NCBI RefSeq assembly: GCF_012034935.1
Contig: NZ_JAATEN010000032.1
Span: 1-52,633, forward strand
Length of the DNA: 52,633 nucleotides
From: Streptomyces zingiberis
GTDB lineage: Bacteria > Actinomycetota > Actinomycetes > Streptomycetales > Streptomycetaceae
Direction of reading: 5' to 3'
Positions 1 through 9,200 of this stretch are shown here, in pieces (position 1 is the stretch's first letter; each line of letters starts with the position of its first letter). Both the position numbers and the translations under genes were made by a program. The notes under the pieces are model-generated. The model saw only the letters and a list, made by a program, of their open reading frames with translations. It did not search any database and had not been told where the DNA came from.

Positions 1-293
1 GAGGGGGGGGCTCGCGGGGAACGCAGAAACGTTCAAGGCACCCCGGTCACCGAGCTCACCGGGATCACGGGAACGCGGCAAAGGTCTGCAACCCGCCGCA
101 ACCTTTGCCCCCGTCCGCGCCGCGGACCACAGTGGGGCCGACGCCGCCGCCGCGCACCGGGGTGCCGCGGCGGCGGCGTCCCCGCGGCGGGGGTGGTGCC
201 GTGACGGCGCTGCACCACCCACCGCTCCACGCTCCGGGCCGGGCCTCCCCGGTGGCCCGGGGCGGGACCGGGGCCGCCGCCCGCTCGGGCCGG
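1..293. other. Non-coding left end with a long hairpin
   Basis: No convincing gene is seen here. The main structure is a long, nearly perfect inverted repeat: the arm GACGCCGCCGCCGCG at 140-154 pairs with 166-180, and the inner GCACC/GGTGC pair extends the stem to about 19 base pairs with one bulged C. It lies downstream of the leftward acyl-CoA dehydrogenase gene and could be a second terminator. The run of eight G at 3-10 suggests a contig edge. Confidence 0.5.
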
Positions 294-320
294 CCGGCCC
301 CGCTCCCCTGCGGGGGCCGG
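294..320 (-). terminator. Terminator hairpin after the acyl-CoA dehydrogenase gene
   Basis: Arms CCGGCCCC (294-301) and GGGGCCGG (313-320) pair across an 11-base loop, directly beyond the stop codon of the leftward gene. There is no U-tract, which is usual for Streptomyces hairpin terminators. Confidence 0.5.
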
Positions 321-1976
321 TCAGCCGGCCGGGGCCGCCCGCTCCACCACGGACCTCAGATCGAGGGTGGGCGGCAGCGTCCCGAACGCGCCGCCCCAGT
401 CGCCTCCCAGCCGTGAGGCGCAGAAGGCGTCCGCGGTGGCCGGCGGCGCGTAGCGCACCAGCAGCGAGCCCTGGAGGACCAGGGCCATCCGCTCCACCAG
501 CCGGCGCGCCCGGCCCTCCATGGTCTCCGGGTCGGCCAGGTCGCCCAGCTCGGTCAGGAGATCCTTGACGGCGCGGTCCAGCCGGTGGTCGGCGCCGCGC
601 GCCCGCCCCAGCTCGTTCAGGAAGGCGTCCAGGGCGCCCGGATCCCGCCGCAGCGCGCGCAGCACGTCCAGCGCCTGCACGTTGCCCGAGCCCTCCCAGA
701 CGGAGTTGACCGGCGCCTCGCGCAGCAGCCGCGGCATCCCCGACTCCTCCACGTAGCCGTTGCCGCCCAGGCACTCCAGGGCTTCCGCGGCGAGCCAGGT
801 GGCGCGCTTGGTCACCCAGTACTTGGCGGCGGGGACGGCGAGGCGGAGCAGCATCCGGTCGTGGTCCGAGCCGGTGCCGGCCGCGTCCATGGCCGCCGCC
901 AGCCGCATCCCGAGCACCGTCGCGGCCTCCGATTCCACGGCCAGGTCGGCGAGGACGTTGCGCATCAGCGGCTTGCCCACGAGCGGCCCGCCGAACGCCT
1001 CGCGGTGGGTGGCGTGGTGGACGGCCTGCGCCACGGCCTGCCGCATGAGGGCCGCCGACCCCAGGACGCAGTCCAGCCGCGTCGCGGCGACCATCCCGAT
1101 GATGGCCGCGACCCCGCGCCCTTCCTCCCCGACCCGGCGCGCCCACGTCGATCCGTCGAACTCGACCTCGGCCGAGGCGTTGGAGTGGTTGCCGAGCTTG
1201 TCCTTGAGCCGCTGGATCCGGAAGGCGTTGCGGCTGCCGTCCGGCAGCATCCGCGGCAGCAGGAAGCAGGTCAGGCCGCCGGGCGCCTGCGCCAGCACCA
1301 GGAACCCGTCCGACATGGGCGCCGAGCAGAACCACTTGTGACCGGTGAGGGCGTACGCCCCCTCCTCGGCGAGCGGCTCGGCGCGCGTGGTGTTGGCGCG
1401 GACGTCCGACCCGCCCTGCTTCTCCGTCATGCCCATCCCGAACAGCGCGCCCGGTTTGGCGCCCGGCGGCAGCAGCTCCGGCTCGTACGCGTCCGAGGTC
1501 AGCCGGGGCTCCCAGGCGGCGGCCAGCTCCGGGTCGGCGCGCAGCGCGGGCACCGCGGCGTGCGTCATGGAGACGGGGCAGCCGTGGCCGGCGTCCACCT
1601 GCGACCAGATCATGAACCCGGCGGCCCGCCGCAGATGGCCGTCGGGCCGCCGCCACGCGCCGGTGAGGCCCGCGGAGACGGCGTGGCCGAGCAGCCGGTG
1701 GTACGCCGGGTGGAACTCGACCTCGTCCAGCCGGTTGCCGTACCGGTCGTGGGTGCGCAGCACCGGGCGGTTCTCGTTGGCCTGCACTCCCCACCGCTGG
1801 GCCTGGGACGAGCCGGCCGCCCGCCCCAGCTCGCCCAGCTCCGCGCGGATCTCCGCCAGGTGCCCGGGCGCCGCGTGCCGGGCCACGGCCTCGGCCAGGG
1901 CGGCGTCCGCGGTGAAGACGTCATACCCGACCAGCGGCGGAGCCTGGTTGGTCACGGTGTGTGTGGTCGCAGCCAT
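321..1976 (-). CDS. Acyl-CoA dehydrogenase, AidB-like
   Basis: A 551-residue FAD-dependent acyl-CoA dehydrogenase of the AidB/long C-terminal type. Visible hallmarks are the flavin-binding stretch GMGMTEKQGGSDV with HKWFCSAP shortly after it, the helical-domain signature ALECLGGNGYVEES, and APVNSVWEGSGNVQALDVLR near residue 420, typical of AidB-type proteins. The family oxidises acyl-CoA thioesters; AidB itself is linked to alkylation protection, so the substrate cannot be told. An in-frame ATG at 2000 would overlap the divergent gene, so the ATG at 1976 is preferred. The sequence TAACGT lies just upstream of it with almost no leader, suggesting a leaderless or very short transcript. Only 18 bases separate it from the divergent YihY gene, so the two promoters must overlap. 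Confidence 0.92.
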   Translation of the reverse strand: MAATTHTVTNQAPPLVGYDVFTADAALAEAVARHAAPGHLAEIRAELGELGRAAGSSQAQRWGVQANENRPVLRTHDRYGNRLDEVEFHPAYHRLLGHAVSAGLTGAWRRPDGHLRRAAGFMIWSQVDAGHGCPVSMTHAAVPALRADPELAAAWEPRLTSDAYEPELLPPGAKPGALFGMGMTEKQGGSDVRANTTRAEPLAEEGAYALTGHKWFCSAPMSDGFLVLAQAPGGLTCFLLPRMLPDGSRNAFRIQRLKDKLGNHSNASAEVEFDGSTWARRVGEEGRGVAAIIGMVAATRLDCVLGSAALMRQAVAQAVHHATHREAFGGPLVGKPLMRNVLADLAVESEAATVLGMRLAAAMDAAGTGSDHDRMLLRLAVPAAKYWVTKRATWLAAEALECLGGNGYVEESGMPRLLREAPVNSVWEGSGNVQALDVLRALRRDPGALDAFLNELGRARGADHRLDRAVKDLLTELGDLADPETMEGRARRLVERMALVLQGSLLVRYAPPATADAFCASRLGGDWGGAFGTLPPTLDLRSVVERAAPAG

Positions 1977-1994
1977 GCCGGATACGTTAAGCGG

Positions 1995-3413
1995 GTGCAA
2001 GCAGCCGAGTCATCCCCGAAGCGGCAGCCGGGCCGGTTGCGCCGGGCCCGGGCCCTCTACCCGCACGTCTCCAAGCGCCAAGTGGCCTGGCTGCTGTTGA
2101 AGGACACCGTCAACTCCTGTATCGAGTACCGCATCCTCGGCCTGGCCGCGGAGGCCGCGTTCTTCACGCTGCTCTCGCTGCCGCCGCTGCTGCTCGGTCT
2201 GGTCGGGCTGCTCGGCTACCTCGACGCCTGGATCGGCACCGACACGATCGACTCCATCCGGCAGAACATCATCACCGCCTCCCACACCGTCCTCACCGAC
2301 CGGGGCGTCGACCAGCTCGTCCGGCCGATGCTGGACGACGTGACCGGCGGCGGCCGCCCGGACGTCGTCTCGCTCGGGTTCGCCATCGCCCTGTGGTCGG
2401 GTTCCCGCGCCGTCAACGTCTTCATCGACACCATCACCGTCATGTACGGGCTGGACGGGCACCGGGGCATCGTGAAGACCCGGCTGCTGGCCTTTCTGCT
2501 GTATCTGATCGCCCTGCTGATCGGGGCGGTGGTGCTGCCGCTGATGGTCGTCGGGCCGGAGGCCGTCATCGGGATCGTGCCGTGGAGCACGGGCCTGGTC
2601 CGGTTCCTCTACTGGCCCGTGGTGCTGGTGCTCTCCGTCGTCTTCCTGACCACGCTCTACCACGTCTCGGTGCCGGTGCGGTCGGCCTGGGCGGAGGACA
2701 TCCCCGGGGCGCTGGTGGCGCTGGCGATGTGGGTGCTCGGCAGCTTCCTGCTCCGCCTCTACCTGGCGGAGACCGTCGAGGGCCCCACGATCTACGGCTC
2801 GCTGGCCGCGCCGGTCGCCGTGCTGCTGTGGATCGGTGTCTCGGCCTTCGCCGTGCTCGTGGGCGCGGCGGTGAACGCGGCCGTCGACCGGGTGTGGCCC
2901 TCGGTCGCCACCGCCGCGGCCCGGGAGCGGAGCCTGCGGCTGCGGGAGCGGGAGGCCGCCGAGGTCATCGCCCGCGCGAAGGCGGACCGCGCCGCCCTCG
3001 CGCCGGTCACCGGCCCCGACGGGCCGGAAGGCGCCGCCGGGGGAACGGGAGGGACGGGAGCAGGGGAGGACGACCTGGATGATCCCGAGGAGGGGCCCGG
3101 GGCCGGGGAGGGCGAGGCCCCGGACCGCGAACCGCCGCCCGAGTTCCCCGAGCGCTGGGCCCGCTTCCTGCCGCCCGAGGACATACGGTCCCGGCTGCCC
3201 CACGTCGGGCGGGGCCGCGGCGCCGCCACGCCGGAGCGCCCGGCGCCCGCCCCGACCCCGGAGCCGGGGGACGGCACCGGGCGCGGCGCCGGGCCCCGCG
3301 AACGAGGGCCGGCCGGACCGGGCGGACCGGTCCGGCCCGAGCCGGGTGACCCCGGCCGGAACGGCCGGCCCCGCGAGGAGACCCGGGACCGGCGGCGCCC
3401 CCCGGGCGGCTGA
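1995..3413 (+). CDS. YihY/virulence factor BrkB family membrane protein
   Basis: A 472-residue integral membrane protein of the YihY/BrkB family. After a basic N-terminus it has about six hydrophobic segments (for example LLSLPPLLLGLVGLLGYL and LLAFLLYLIALLIGAVVLPL) and the conserved ending PTIYGSLAAPVAVLLWIGVSAFAVLVGAAVNAAVDR, written here only as the family landmark around residues 258-293. From about residue 330 the C-terminus is a Pro/Gly/Glu/Arg-rich disordered tail. Despite the old name these are not RNase BN; the function is not established. The GTG at 1995 is the first plausible start in the frame, and no clear ribosome site precedes it, so a leaderless start is possible. The open frame continues far upstream, but that part is antisense to the acyl-CoA dehydrogenase gene and is not real. 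Confidence 0.85.
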   Translation: MQAAESSPKRQPGRLRRARALYPHVSKRQVAWLLLKDTVNSCIEYRILGLAAEAAFFTLLSLPPLLLGLVGLLGYLDAWIGTDTIDSIRQNIITASHTVLTDRGVDQLVRPMLDDVTGGGRPDVVSLGFAIALWSGSRAVNVFIDTITVMYGLDGHRGIVKTRLLAFLLYLIALLIGAVVLPLMVVGPEAVIGIVPWSTGLVRFLYWPVVLVLSVVFLTTLYHVSVPVRSAWAEDIPGALVALAMWVLGSFLLRLYLAETVEGPTIYGSLAAPVAVLLWIGVSAFAVLVGAAVNAAVDRVWPSVATAAARERSLRLREREAAEVIARAKADRAALAPVTGPDGPEGAAGGTGGTGAGEDDLDDPEEGPGAGEGEAPDREPPPEFPERWARFLPPEDIRSRLPHVGRGRGAATPERPAPAPTPEPGDGTGRGAGPRERGPAGPGGPVRPEPGDPGRNGRPREETRDRRRPPGG

Positions 3414-3646
3414 AGCCGCCGGGTGCCGGGTGAAGGGTGCGGCCGGGTGCCGGGCGGAAGGGGCCGCGCGGCCCGTAGCGGCGCGGCGCGGGGAAATGCG
3501 GTGGCGCTCCGCCCCGCGGGCGTCCTACGGTGGCCGCGCCCCGGACGGCACCGGCCGCGGACCTCACCGTCCGCCGTGACCGGCCGTCTCCGGGGCCGTT
3601 CCCGGCGGCGTGCGCAGACGAGAAGGACGAGAAGGAGGTGGGCCTG
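3414..3646. other. Non-coding spacer
   Basis: GC-rich spacer after the YihY gene. It begins with short direct repeats of GGGTGCCGGG. I see no convincing gene. TACGGT near 3531 could be a -10 element but has no matching -35. Confidence 0.3.
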
Positions 3647-3721
3647 ATGACGACGGTCCTCGCGACGGGCGATGCCCGTAACCCCGAATCCGGTATCTCC
3701 ACCTCCGTGGTCACCGGCTGA
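3647..3721 (+). CDS. Small ORF, 24 residues, possible leader peptide
   Basis: An ATG at 3647 follows a very strong ribosome-binding sequence, AGAAGGAGGTG, eight bases upstream, and opens a 24-codon frame ending at TGA 3719-3721. The peptide is rich in Thr, Ser, Gly and Val (ends GISTSVVTG). It has no Cys cluster, no signal peptide and no recognised precursor motif. It lies 95 bases before rsgA in a different frame, so it could be a translated leader influencing rsgA or an independent small protein. I do not recognise it. The near-consensus ribosome site is the main support. Confidence 0.45.
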   Translation: MTTVLATGDARNPESGISTSVVTG

Positions 3722-3816
3722 CGGCCCACCCTCCGGCAGCACGCCGCGCGTATCCGCGTGGCGCCGCGCCGCGGTGCGCCCGGCCGGGACGGCCACTCCC
3801 GAAAGGGTCTCTCCCG

Positions 3817-5130
3817 ATGCGCCACCGCGCCATGTCTCCGTCGTCCTCTGCATCCTCTGCGTCTTCTGTGTCCTTGCCGTCTTCTTCCTCTCCTTCCGCC
3901 GGTTCCGGTTCCGGCGGTGCCTTCCCTGCCCCCGCCGTCCCTACTGTCCCCACTGTCCCCGCGGCTCCGTCCGCACCCGCCGGCGACTCCGGCGAGGCGC
4001 TGTTCCGCCTCGGCTGGGACGCCTCGTTCGCCGGGGAGTTCGCCCCGTACGCCGCGGACGGCCTGGTGCCCGGACGGATCGTGCGCGTGGACCGCGGTGG
4101 CTGCGAACTCCTGGTCCCGGCCGGGGCCGTCCCGGCGGAGCGGAACCCGGATCCCCACCCGGCCGGTGGTGCCCCCACCCCGCGAGGGGACGCCGTCACG
4201 GTCCGCGCCACGCTCCCGCCGTTCCCCGATCCGGACCCCACCCGCCGCCCCTGCACGGGCGACTGGGCGGCCGTCGACCTCGCCGAGCGCGCCGTGCGCG
4301 CCCTCCTCCCGCGCCGTACCGTCCTGTTGCGCTCCACGTCCTCGAAGCGGTCCGACGGCCAGGTGCTGGCGGCCAACGTCGACCATGTGGTGGTGGCGGT
4401 CTCCCTCGCCGCCGAACTCGACCTCGGCCGGGCCGAGCGGTTCCTCGCCCTGGCGTGGGAGAGCGGCGCGGGACCACTGATCGTCCTCACCAAGGCCGAT
4501 CTGGTGTCCGACCCCGCCGTCCGCGACCATCTCGTGGCGGACGTGGCCGCCACCGCCCCGGGCGTTCCGGTGCTCGCGGTGAGCGCGCGGACCGGTGAGG
4601 GCATGGCGGACCTGGCCCGGGAGGTGGCGGGGGGTACCGCCGTGCTGATCGGGCAGTCCGGCGCCGGCAAGTCCACCCTCGTCAACGCGCTCCTGGGGGC
4701 GGAGGTGCAGGACGTCCGGGCCAACCGCGACAGCGACGGCAAGGGCAGGCACACCACCACGACCCGCGACCTGCTGCCGCTGCCCACCGGGGGTGTCCTC
4801 ATCGACACCCCCGGGCTGCGCGGGGTGGGCCTGTGGGACGCCGGGCAGGGCGTGGCCCAGGTCTTCGCGGAGATCGAGGAGCTGGGGCGGGACTGCCGCT
4901 TCCACGACTGCGCGCACACCACGGAGCCGGGGTGCGCGGTGCTGGCCGCCCTGGCGGACGGCAGCCTGCCCCGGCGCCGTCTGGACAGCTACCGCAAGCT
5001 GGCCCGCGAGAACGAGTGGATCGCCTCCCGCACGGACGCCCGGCTGCGGGCCGAGCGCCGGCGCCGGTGGAAACAACAGCAGGCGACCGGGCGGCACATG
5101 ACGGAACGGAAACGGGGCGGCCACCGCTGA
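3817..5130 (+). CDS. rsgA: Ribosome small subunit-dependent GTPase A (RsgA)
   Basis: RsgA/YjeQ is a late 30S ribosome-assembly GTPase. The diagnostic circular permutation is visible: the G4 motif TKAD (about residue 226) comes before the P-loop GQSGAGKSTL (about 279-288) and the G3 motif DTPG (about 330). An OB-fold region lies upstream (around GRIVRVDRGGCELLVPAG). The C-terminal zinc knuckle CRFHDCAHTTEPGC shows the expected Cys-x4-Cys-x-His-x5-Cys spacing. The first 50 residues are an unusual Ser- then Pro/Ala-rich low-complexity leader. The start at 3817 is preceded by GAAAGGG; a second ATG follows five codons later. It is convergent with the next gene and separated by a strong hairpin. 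The length of 437 residues exceeds the usual 300-380 because of the leader. Confidence 0.93.
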   Translation: MRHRAMSPSSSASSASSVSLPSSSSPSAGSGSGGAFPAPAVPTVPTVPAAPSAPAGDSGEALFRLGWDASFAGEFAPYAADGLVPGRIVRVDRGGCELLVPAGAVPAERNPDPHPAGGAPTPRGDAVTVRATLPPFPDPDPTRRPCTGDWAAVDLAERAVRALLPRRTVLLRSTSSKRSDGQVLAANVDHVVVAVSLAAELDLGRAERFLALAWESGAGPLIVLTKADLVSDPAVRDHLVADVAATAPGVPVLAVSARTGEGMADLAREVAGGTAVLIGQSGAGKSTLVNALLGAEVQDVRANRDSDGKGRHTTTTRDLLPLPTGGVLIDTPGLRGVGLWDAGQGVAQVFAEIEELGRDCRFHDCAHTTEPGCAVLAALADGSLPRRRLDSYRKLARENEWIASRTDARLRAERRRRWKQQQATGRHMTERKRGGHR

Positions 5131-5216
5131 GCCGCGGCGCGCCCGCCGAGCCGTGAGGCGCCCGGGTGGACCCGGGCGGGGCGGAGCGAGCGGTGGCGGG
5201 CGGAGCGGGCGGTGGC

Positions 5217-5245
5217 GGCCGGCCGGGTGGGGGACCCGGCCGGCC
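5217..5245. terminator. Bidirectional terminator between convergent genes
   Basis: A perfect 12-base stem, GGCCGGCCGGGT (5217-5228) with ACCCGGCCGGCC (5234-5245), closes a GGGGG loop. It sits between the ends of rsgA and the leftward regulator. Confidence 0.75.
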
Positions 5246-5246
5246 G

Positions 5247-6134
5247 TCAGCTTGCTTCGTGCGGCGGATGTCCCGGCAGCGGTCCGTCGTCCACCGGGCG
5301 GTGGAGGAACGGGCCGCCGCCGTGCCCGGCCGGGCCCCCGTGGGCCGTGCCGGAAGGTCCCGCGGCCCGTCCGGCGGTGCGGCAGGGCGCCGGGCGCTGC
5401 GCGGCGGGTTCGGGTGCCCGGCCCCGCTCGCGGTCCGGCCCCGGGTCCGTCCGGGGCGTCCGCGCGGGATCGGCCGTCTCCGCCACCGGGGGCGCGCTCC
5501 GCGTTCCCCCGGGCAGCCAGCCGCGTTCGCAGGCCTGCCAGCCCAGTTGGAGCCGGGTCGAGACGCCGGTGAGTTCCATCAGCCGCTTCATCCGCCGCTG
5601 GACGGTCCTCAGCCCCAGGTCGAGCTGTTTCGCCGCGCTGGCGTCCGTCAGCCCGGCCAGCAGCAGCGAGAGGATCCGCAGATCCGTGGCGTCCGGGCCG
5701 TCCATGGCGCCGGCCCTGCGCTCGGGGGACGGCGCCGGAACGTGCCGTGCCGGATTGCCGTCGAGGGGGGAATCGGGGGCTGTACGCGCGGCGGTTTCCC
5801 GCACCTCACCCGCTCCGGCCCTGTTGTTCGCGCCGCCCGTGCCATCGGTGCTGCTTCGGGTGGTCGTGCTGTCCGTCCCGCCGGGCGCGGGCCGGAGGTG
5901 CGGGCGTGGGACGCCGGGCGGAGGCGTGGCCGCGTCGGCCGCCACCCAGCGGCCCGGCAGCGACGCGGAGCGCGCGGCCAGTCCCTGCCACTCCAGCCGC
6001 CGGAGGATCCTCAGCACCGCCGTCTCGGGGAGCGTCAGCCGGTCCGCCAGTTCGGCGGGTTCGGCGGCGCCCAGCCCGAGGAGTGTGCGGTACGCGGATT
6101 CATGTGCCCCGTCCAGACCTGTCGCACCTGGCAT
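5247..6134 (-). CDS. TrmB/LuxR-type helix-turn-helix regulator
   Basis: A 295-residue two-module regulator. The N-terminus (about residues 10-60, around LGAAEPAELADRLTLPETAV) resembles a TrmB-like winged helix. A Ser/Thr/Gly-rich linker follows. Residues of about 150-205 (DATDLRILSLLLAGLTDASA, then RTVQRRMKRLMELTGVSTR) form a LuxR-type helix-turn-helix that reads as 'count the level, then recognise'. The C-terminal 90 residues are Pro/Gly-rich and probably disordered. This architecture is common in Streptomyces regulators near metabolite genes, but the ligand is unknown. The ATG at 6134 is preceded by GGGAGGGGACGAG. The gene is divergent from the giant PP2C-like gene, with 165 bases between them. 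Confidence 0.8.
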   Translation of the reverse strand: MPGATGLDGAHESAYRTLLGLGAAEPAELADRLTLPETAVLRILRRLEWQGLAARSASLPGRWVAADAATPPPGVPRPHLRPAPGGTDSTTTRSSTDGTGGANNRAGAGEVRETAARTAPDSPLDGNPARHVPAPSPERRAGAMDGPDATDLRILSLLLAGLTDASAAKQLDLGLRTVQRRMKRLMELTGVSTRLQLGWQACERGWLPGGTRSAPPVAETADPARTPRTDPGPDRERGRAPEPAAQRPAPCRTAGRAAGPSGTAHGGPAGHGGGPFLHRPVDDGPLPGHPPHEAS

Positions 6135-6299
6135 CTCGTCCCCTCCCGTTACCGGGACATCATGTCCGCACGGCGCTCCTCCGTGCCACCACCACCCGCT
6201 GACCGGAACGGCCTCGACGGCGTCACGGAGGGCCCGAGGGAAGGGGCAACCCTGCCCCGCCGCCTTCGCCGGGGGCGGCGGGCGGTGGACAATAAGGGC

Positions 6300-9200
6300 A
6301 TGAGCCAGGGGGAGCGGAACACCCAAGAGGACGACTGGTGGAGCGAGTTGTACGGCGGGCCGTCGCCGGACGCGGGCCCCGCCACGGCCGGTGACTCGCT
6401 CGACGACCGCTTCGCCTCGGCGTCCCGGGCGGTCGGCCGTGAGCCCGGGCAGCCGGAAGCGGAAGGGGACGGCAGCCCTCCGGAACCTCCACGGGACCCG
6501 CTTCCGGGACCCCGGCCGGGTGCGCCGCGGCCGCGCGCGGGGCGGGATCTCGGCCCTCCGGAAGCGGTTTCCGGTCCCCGAGAGGCCGCCGGGCCCGGCC
6601 CCCGGGCGGCGGCCGGCGGAGTCGATGCCCACGGGCCTGATCTCGATGATCCTGATGCCGGCGGGCCGGGCCCTCACGGGCCGGGCCCTCACGGGCCGGA
6701 TCCCCGCGGAGTGGGCCCCGCGCCCGCCCCGCGGTCCCCGGGGCCTGACGCCGGTTTCGGAGGGCCGGCTCCGTCGCCCGGTCCGCGCGGGCCGGGCCAC
6801 CGGTTCCGACCCCCCGGCCCCGCCCGGCGGCCGGAGTACCGGCAACCGGCCCCTGCGGACCGGACGGTGACGGTCCCGGGCGCCGGGGAGACGCCACCCG
6901 TCGGGGAGCACCCGGAGGCGGGGGATCCCCGTCCCGGCTGGTTCGTATCGCCCGGCTTCCCCGGCGCGGGTTCCGATCGCGAGCCGCCGGAGGCCGGAAC
7001 CGCGGAGTCCCCGGCTGCCCCCGGGGGCAGCCCTGGAACGGGCTCCGGTCCCGCGGGCGTGGCCGCGTCCGGAACTGCCGAAGCCGGAAGCGGGGGAGGG
7101 GGCGGAGGCGGAGAAGGAACGGACGGCGGCCCGTACGGACCCTCGGACCCCGGAAGCCGCGTCGCGTCCGGCGCGCCCGTCGTGCCCGGTGAGCCCGGTG
7201 AAGGACACGGAGAACGGGACGCCGGCCGAGCGGAGGCCACGGGCGAGGGCACAGGTGCGGGCAGGGGCGGGCCTGGGCCCGAAGTCGCCGCCCCCGAACA
7301 GTGGTCGGAACCGCCCCGTGGCCCCCGTGGCCCCCTGGGTCCTCGCGCCCAGCGAGCTGACCTGGGAGTATCCCGGCCTGGTGGTGCCTGGGACACCGCC
7401 GCCGCCTCGCCGCCCTCCGCCGAGTCCGTCCCGGACGAGTGGTGGTTCGGCAGCCCGGCCGGGCCCTGGCCCGTCGCCGACCCCTCGGCCGTGCCGGGCC
7501 CGGCGCCCTGGGAGGAGCCCCTGCCGCCGCCTTCGTCTCCGTTCGCGCCGCTGCCCGGCATGCCCTGGGAACCTCCGGCGGAGGACCCCGGCGGTTCCGG
7601 CTCCGGCACGGCACCCCCGGGGCCGGGTCCGGCCCCGGCAGGCTCGGGTGCGGCGGGACCGGCATCCGGCGCGGTGGGAGCGGCGCAGGAACCGGGCCCC
7701 TCCGCCCCTCACTCCGCGCCGCCCGCCGTCCCGGCCTCTCCGTCCGCCGCCCGCCCCTCGCCGCCGGGCGGAGGGGGCGCGGGTGATGACGGCCCGTCAG
7801 GGAGCGGGCGGGGAGGAGACGGCGTGGGTGGCGCGCCCGTGTCCGGGGCGCCCGTCCCCGGGCCGGAGGCTCCGCCCCCGGTGAGCCCCGGTCCGGATGG
7901 TGTCGGGGCCGTTCCGCCGGGGCCCGGGCACCTCGGCGGCCCGGCGGATACGGCCCTCGCCCGGAGCGCGCCGGAGCCGGCACCGCTCGCCTCGCCGCCG
8001 TCCGCCACCGTGGGGACCACCGCCGAGCCGTCCGATCCGCGGCCGGCCACCGGTGGGCCGTTCACCGCACGCCCCGTCACCCCTGAACCCGCCACGGCCA
8101 GCCATCCGCCCGGCGACCCGCGCTCGATGGAACCCCGGCCCCACCGGCCTTCGCGGACGGGGCATCCCTCCGCCGGCGGGCCGGCGACGGAGCGCCGGTC
8201 TGCGGACGTACCGCCCCGGGAGCACGTCGCCGAGGCGCCGGGGGCGGCCGCCGCGGGGCCACCGGACCTCACGAAGCACCGTGGCCGTCCGGGTGAGCCG
8301 TCCGCCGAGCCGCCGTCCGAGCCGTCCGCCGAGTGGGCGCCCGCCGAGCCGCCGGTGGAGCGCTCCACCGCGGGCCGGTCCGTGGAGAACCGCGCGGACG
8401 GGGGCTCGCGGGAGCCCGATCCCGCCGCGGGGCCGGGCCCAGCGCGGGCACATGACCGCCGGGACGATCCCGGCCGGCCGGGCGGCCCGGCTGCCGAGCC
8501 GGCTTCGTCCGAGACGGCCTCCACCGGCCTGGCGCCTACCGAGCCGGCACTTACCGAGCCTGCGTCTGCCGGCCCCGCGCCCACTGAGCCCGCACCTAGC
8601 GGGCCGGCGTCCACGGAGCCCGCGCTTACGGAGCCGGCGTCCACTCAGCCGGTGCCTACCGAGCCCGCGCCCACCGAGCCCGCGCCCGCCGAGCCGACGT
8701 CCGAAGCCGCGCCCACCGAACCCCCCTCCGCCGGGCCCCCGGTGAGGGAACGGCCGCCCGTGGCCCGGTCGGCCGAGGTGCTGCCCCTGGCGTTCAAACC
8801 ACGGGAGGAAGGGCCGCCGGATCCGGACCCGGCGAGCTCACCGGAGGCCGGACCGGAGGTCCCCGATGCTCCCGGGGGGCGGCCGGCGGTGCCCGGCATG
8901 CCGCCCGCCCCGGGTGCTCCGGGGCAGAGTGCGGAGTCCCCGGGGAGTGCTCGGCCGGGGGTGGAATCGCGGCAACCCCGGGTCGAACGTCCCTCGGTGG
9001 AAGGTCCGTCGGGGCAGATACCGGAGGCGGCCGGCTCTCCGGCGGCCCCGTCCGGTGAGGCCGGCCCGGAGCAGACCGGCGCGGCGCCCCCGGAGCAACC
9101 TCACGAGACGGCCGGGGAGGGACACCGGACGGCGCCCCCCGTCATGCCCCCGGAAACCCCCGCGGAGGGGCCCGTACCCGAGGAGGCGGACGTCGCCTCC

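Noticed and set aside
585..1994. Long open frame running into the YihY gene from upstream
   Set aside because: It is antisense to the clearly coding acyl-CoA dehydrogenase gene and shows no protein-like composition; the homology begins after 1995.
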